Shown here one piece after another: positions 61,456 to 64,000 of a stretch of 64,000 nucleotides of DNA. Source of the DNA: an uncultured Clostridia bacterium. Its GTDB lineage: Bacteria; Bacillota; Clostridia; TANB77; CAG-508. The stretch lies in contig CAPOZU010000012.1 in the NCBI GenBank assembly GCA_948676835.1, positions 3,527 to 67,526 of the forward strand, written 5' to 3'. The notes beneath the pieces were generated by a model. That model saw nothing but the letters and a program-made list of their open reading frames with translations. It searched no databases and had not been told where the DNA came from. Within the stretch, counting starts at the first letter, position 1; each line of letters starts with the position of its first letter. The position numbers and the translations under genes are program-made.

Positions 61456-61893
61456 ATGAATAATACTACATATAGCCCAAAAGCAGGCGAAATCGAAAGA
61501 AAATGGTATGTAATAGACGCTGCAGATAAATCTTTAGGTAGAGTAGCTACTGAAGCAGCTAGACTATTAAGAGGAAAACACAAACCAACATATACACCAA
61601 ACCAAGATACTGGTGATTATGTAATAGTAATAAATTGTAAAGACGCTGTTTTAACAGGTCATAAATTAGATCAAAAAGTTTATAGACATCATTCTGGATA
61701 TATTGGAGGAATGAAAGAAACATCAGCTAGAGTTATGATGGACAAAACTCCTGAAAAAGCTATGTTCTTAGCTATAAAAGGAATGCTTCCTCATACAAGA
61801 TTAGGAAACAAAATGGTTAAAAAATTAAGAGTTTATGCAGGTAGTGAACATGAAAATGCAGCTCAAAAACCAGAAGTTTGGGAGGTAAAATAA
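61456..61893 (+). CDS. rplM: 50S ribosomal protein L13
   Basis: The protein has 145 residues from ATG 61456 (GGAGGG at 61440-61445). It starts MNNTTYSPKAGEIERKWYVIDAADKSLGRVATEAARLLRGKHK, then GDYVIVINCKDAVLTG and 'MLPHTRLGNKMVKKLRVYAGSEHEN', as in L13. It is an early 23S rRNA assembly protein. It is followed by rpsI after 2 nt, the standard pair. Confidence 0.97.
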   Translation: MNNTTYSPKAGEIERKWYVIDAADKSLGRVATEAARLLRGKHKPTYTPNQDTGDYVIVINCKDAVLTGHKLDQKVYRHHSGYIGGMKETSARVMMDKTPEKAMFLAIKGMLPHTRLGNKMVKKLRVYAGSEHENAAQKPEVWEVK

Positions 61894-61895
61894 GA

Positions 61896-62300
61896 ATGGC
61901 AAAGAAAACAGAAAATATAGTATTCCAAGGAACTGGAAGAAGAAAAGAATCAATTGCTAGAGTTAGATTAATGGCTGGTAAAGGTGAAATAGTTGTTAAT
62001 GGAAAAAAATTAGATGAATATTTTGGTTCTGATATATTAAAAGTTATAGTTAACCAACCATTTGCTGTAACAAACACAGTTGGAAAATATGATGTTGTTG
62101 TTAAAGTTGTTGGTGGTGGATTAACAGGTCAAGCTGGAGCAATTAGACACGGTATTTCAAGAGCTTTAGATGCTGCAAACAGTGAATTTAGACCAGCTTT
62201 AAAAGCAAACGGATTCTTAACAAGAGATCCAAGAATGAAAGAAAGAAAAAAATACGGTCTTAAAAAAGCTAGAAAAGCTCCACAATTCTCAAAAAGATAA
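61896..62300 (+). CDS. rpsI: 30S ribosomal protein S9
   Basis: The protein has 134 residues from ATG 61896 (GGGAGG upstream). Motifs are TGRRKESIARVRLMAGKGEIVVNGK and the C-terminal RDPRMKERKKYGLKKARKAPQFSKR, whose basic end reaches the P site. Together with rplM it is a core operon. Confidence 0.97.
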   Translation: MAKKTENIVFQGTGRRKESIARVRLMAGKGEIVVNGKKLDEYFGSDILKVIVNQPFAVTNTVGKYDVVVKVVGGGLTGQAGAIRHGISRALDAANSEFRPALKANGFLTRDPRMKERKKYGLKKARKAPQFSKR

Positions 62301-62342
62301 TTGGAATTTGCTTTTCGGAAGTATTAGAAAAGATAATAAAAG

Positions 62343-62374
62343 CCTTATGTTTTATAAAAACGTAAGGTTTTTTT
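62343..62374 (+). terminator. Terminator after rpsI
   Basis: CCTTATGTTTT-ATA-AAAACGTAAGG is followed by T7. Confidence 0.85.
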
Positions 62375-62400
62375 GTTTATATAAAAAAATAAAAAGGGAA

Positions 62401-62430
62401 AAGGGGGCTCTTTTTTTGAAGAGCCCCCTT
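62401..62430 (-). terminator. GC-rich terminator of the stalk-domain gene
   Basis: AAGGGGGCTC (62401-62410) and GAGCCCCCTT (62421-62430). On the minus strand it is followed by a U-rich tail and ends the 62439-63719 gene. Confidence 0.75.
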
Positions 62431-62438
62431 ATTACTAT

Positions 62439-63719
62439 TTACCTATTAATTGTCACAACCTTTACATCGCCGGAACCATCATATCCGACATTGTAGCCGA
62501 ATGCTTCTGCCACAAAACGAATCGGAACCATTGTACGGTTGTTGATGATTTGTGCAGGCACATCCATGGTCTTACGAACACTGTCGATAGTGTAGTAGTT
62601 CTTGCCGATGTAGAGAATCAGCGTATGATAGTTGTTGGTTATTGTGACAATGTTTTCTCCCCAAGATACATTCCAGCCAAGAGATTCAGACACCGCACGG
62701 ATAGGAATCATTGTGCGGTTGTTAAGGAGGACAGGCTGCTGATCAGGGAATTCGATAAGAGCTGTATCAAGATAGATCTCAATCGGAGTTACACCAGAGT
62801 TGCTCAGATAGACACGATTGCCTTTCTGAATGCAAGTGTACCCGAAATTGTAGGTCCATTGCCTGAGCTCGATAGCCCCTTTAACAGCAGGGAACGAAAT
62901 GTTTTTGGTTTCATTCGGGAAAATCTTCCTGATTTCAGAATAGTCCGAAACGACAGGCTTTCCATGACTGTTGAGGGTAACGGATACGTCCTTGATGAGC
63001 ATACCATTTACATATACCTTAACATTTTCCGTATCGGTAGGATTACTGGGCTTATTCGGCATGCTCGGTTCTCCAGGAATAGTAGGTTCATTGGGAATGC
63101 TCGGATTTCCAGGATTACTGGGCTTATTCGGCTGCTGAGGGGTATTATTTTCCTTGGTCAAGAACACAGTGAAACCGTCTACTACCATTTTGTAGCCAAA
63201 GTCGGTTGCCCAGCTCTGGAGACGGGTAGGTTCCTTCACAGTGGGGAGATACATGTCTTTGGTTTCAGTGGGAAACACTTTGTAAACATCAGAGTAACTT
63301 GAAAGCCATACAATGTTATTTTCGAGGTAGGCACTGACGTCCTTTACTCTGACATTGTTGACATATATTCTGATATTTTCAGGAACTGTGACAGTATTTC
63401 CTTTGGAAAGATAGACCGCATCGTTGGTGACTCTTAAGTCGTAGCCAAAACGTATGGCCCAATTTTTGAGCGAACTTGCTTCTTGCACAGCGGGGAAATT
63501 GAAATTGCGGGTCTCCTCAGGGAAGATGAGGTACAGCTGGGAGTAATTTGCCACCCATGCGATGTCGTTGTCAACGTAAACGTCGGCATCCACCAACTTG
63601 TTGTTAACGTAGACCTCAACATACTGGTGCGTCTCGGTATTGGCGGCGAAGGCCGTAGTAGTCGGGACGAGCATCAGCACACACAGGACGAGCATGAACA
63701 GATTCCGCAAAGTTTTCAT
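62439..63719 (-). CDS. Secreted protein with copper amine oxidase N-terminal (stalk) domain
   Basis: The protein has 426 residues. The signal peptide is MKTLRNLFMLVLCVLMLVP...AFA, about 25 residues. Three ~70-residue repeats start with a 'YVNNxLVxDADVYVDND/NNIVWLSSYSDVYKVFP' pattern. A Pro/Asn/Ser linker (about 205-240) separates repeats. The last ~120 residues have two 'NNRTMIPIRAVSESLGWNV'-type motifs, the Cu amine oxidase N-terminal stalk domain that is often cell-wall associated. GC content is much higher than the neighbours and codon 5 is CGG (Arg), so it is probably acquired. Confidence 0.85.
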   Translation of the reverse strand: MKTLRNLFMLVLCVLMLVPTTTAFAANTETHQYVEVYVNNKLVDADVYVDNDIAWVANYSQLYLIFPEETRNFNFPAVQEASSLKNWAIRFGYDLRVTNDAVYLSKGNTVTVPENIRIYVNNVRVKDVSAYLENNIVWLSSYSDVYKVFPTETKDMYLPTVKEPTRLQSWATDFGYKMVVDGFTVFLTKENNTPQQPNKPSNPGNPSIPNEPTIPGEPSMPNKPSNPTDTENVKVYVNGMLIKDVSVTLNSHGKPVVSDYSEIRKIFPNETKNISFPAVKGAIELRQWTYNFGYTCIQKGNRVYLSNSGVTPIEIYLDTALIEFPDQQPVLLNNRTMIPIRAVSESLGWNVSWGENIVTITNNYHTLILYIGKNYYTIDSVRKTMDVPAQIINNRTMVPIRFVAEAFGYNVGYDGSGDVKVVTINR

Positions 63720-63867
63720 AGTAATACTTCCTTTCCATAAAACAGAATAGTGTTATATGTGAACATAACATAGATCGCAAGATCCATATTATGATTAACT
63801 ATACTATGACCCTAGTAGAGTTTCATAGTATATAATATATATAAAATATACAAACGTATATGCTTAT

Positions 63868-63896
63868 ATTATATCATAAAAATACTTATATTTCAA
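63868..63896 (-). promoter_or_regulatory. Promoter of the stalk-domain gene
   Basis: On the minus strand, TTGAAA (63891-63896), a 17-nt spacer and TATAAT (63868-63873) preceded by TGA. It is close in layout to the promoters of the other higher-GC minus-strand genes. The last 100 nt of the window show no gene. Confidence 0.65.
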
Positions 63897-64000
63897 TTAA
63901 TTAGTGGGATATATAAACAATTTATTGTAGGTTAGTCAAACATATGTCACACTTTTTTGAAAAATATATACTTTGAGTACCTTATATTGTTAATAACGAT

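Noticed and set aside
62550..63302. Plus-strand 250-residue ORF opposite the stalk-domain gene
   Set aside because: It is antisense to a clear signal-peptide and stalk-domain protein and has no recognisable motif; higher GC makes long chance ORFs likely.

Overview
The window is AT-rich DNA from a low-GC, spore-forming Firmicute, most likely an uncultured gut Clostridia lineage. Evidence is the strong A/T codon bias, GGAGG ribosome sites, and the sporulation genes spoIIID, a sipL-like gene, yunB and a spoVB-like flippase. No species can be assigned from sequence alone.

Layout. 1-4.5 kb: rpmG-secE-nusG-rplK-rplA, an L10 leader, then rplJ-rplL, ending in a terminator with no rpoB behind it. 4.6-7.7 kb: three poorly characterised genes, including an alpha/beta-hydrolase that appears to have lost its catalytic residues. 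7.8-10.4 kb: zinc/manganese ABC transporter. 11-15.7 kb: S66 peptidase, RusA-like resolvase and sporulation genes. About 16-33 kb: accessory DNA. A gene with an RNxxxH HEPN-type motif lies beside a ~15.7-kb integrative element (17307-33055) bounded by diverged ~130-bp repeats whose core resembles a tRNA-Met anticodon arm. The element carries a tyrosine integrase, an iteron-like repeat array, an excisionase-like protein, replication proteins (one with a ruined P-loop), a hairpin-dense oriT- or ncRNA-like stretch, and a seven-gene defence-type operon: type III Mod and Res, a PD-(D/E)xK nuclease, an Eco57I-like methyltransferase, a double-ATPase histidine kinase, a receiver protein and an HNH nuclease. 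36-50 kb: exopolysaccharide cluster. 50-60 kb: accessory genes (TOPRIM protein, YobI-like NTPase, SOD-like protein, repeat lipoprotein, YHYH protein, HicAB, GH30 hydrolase). 61-62.3 kb: rplM-rpsI. The end holds a secreted stalk-domain protein.

Two cross-cutting observations matter most. First, four AT-rich genes (a glycosyltransferase, the Wzx flippase, an acyltransferase and HicA) are each interrupted by the same event: an in-frame CGG codon after which the correct protein resumes in the +1 frame at GGA or GGT (Gly). By eye I found no other in-frame CGG in AT-rich genes of this window. This suggests programmed +1 frameshifting at a starved or unassigned CGG codon, or a very specific mutation or sequencing artefact. 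Second, the element's defence operon couples restriction-modification genes to a histidine kinase and receiver pair and an HNH nuclease, an arrangement I cannot match to a named system.

Four genes of clearly higher GC (348-674, 10415-10798, 55362-56240, 62439-63719), each with its own promoter, sit between native genes. They use CGG as an ordinary Arg codon, which conflicts with, and so tests, the frameshift idea.
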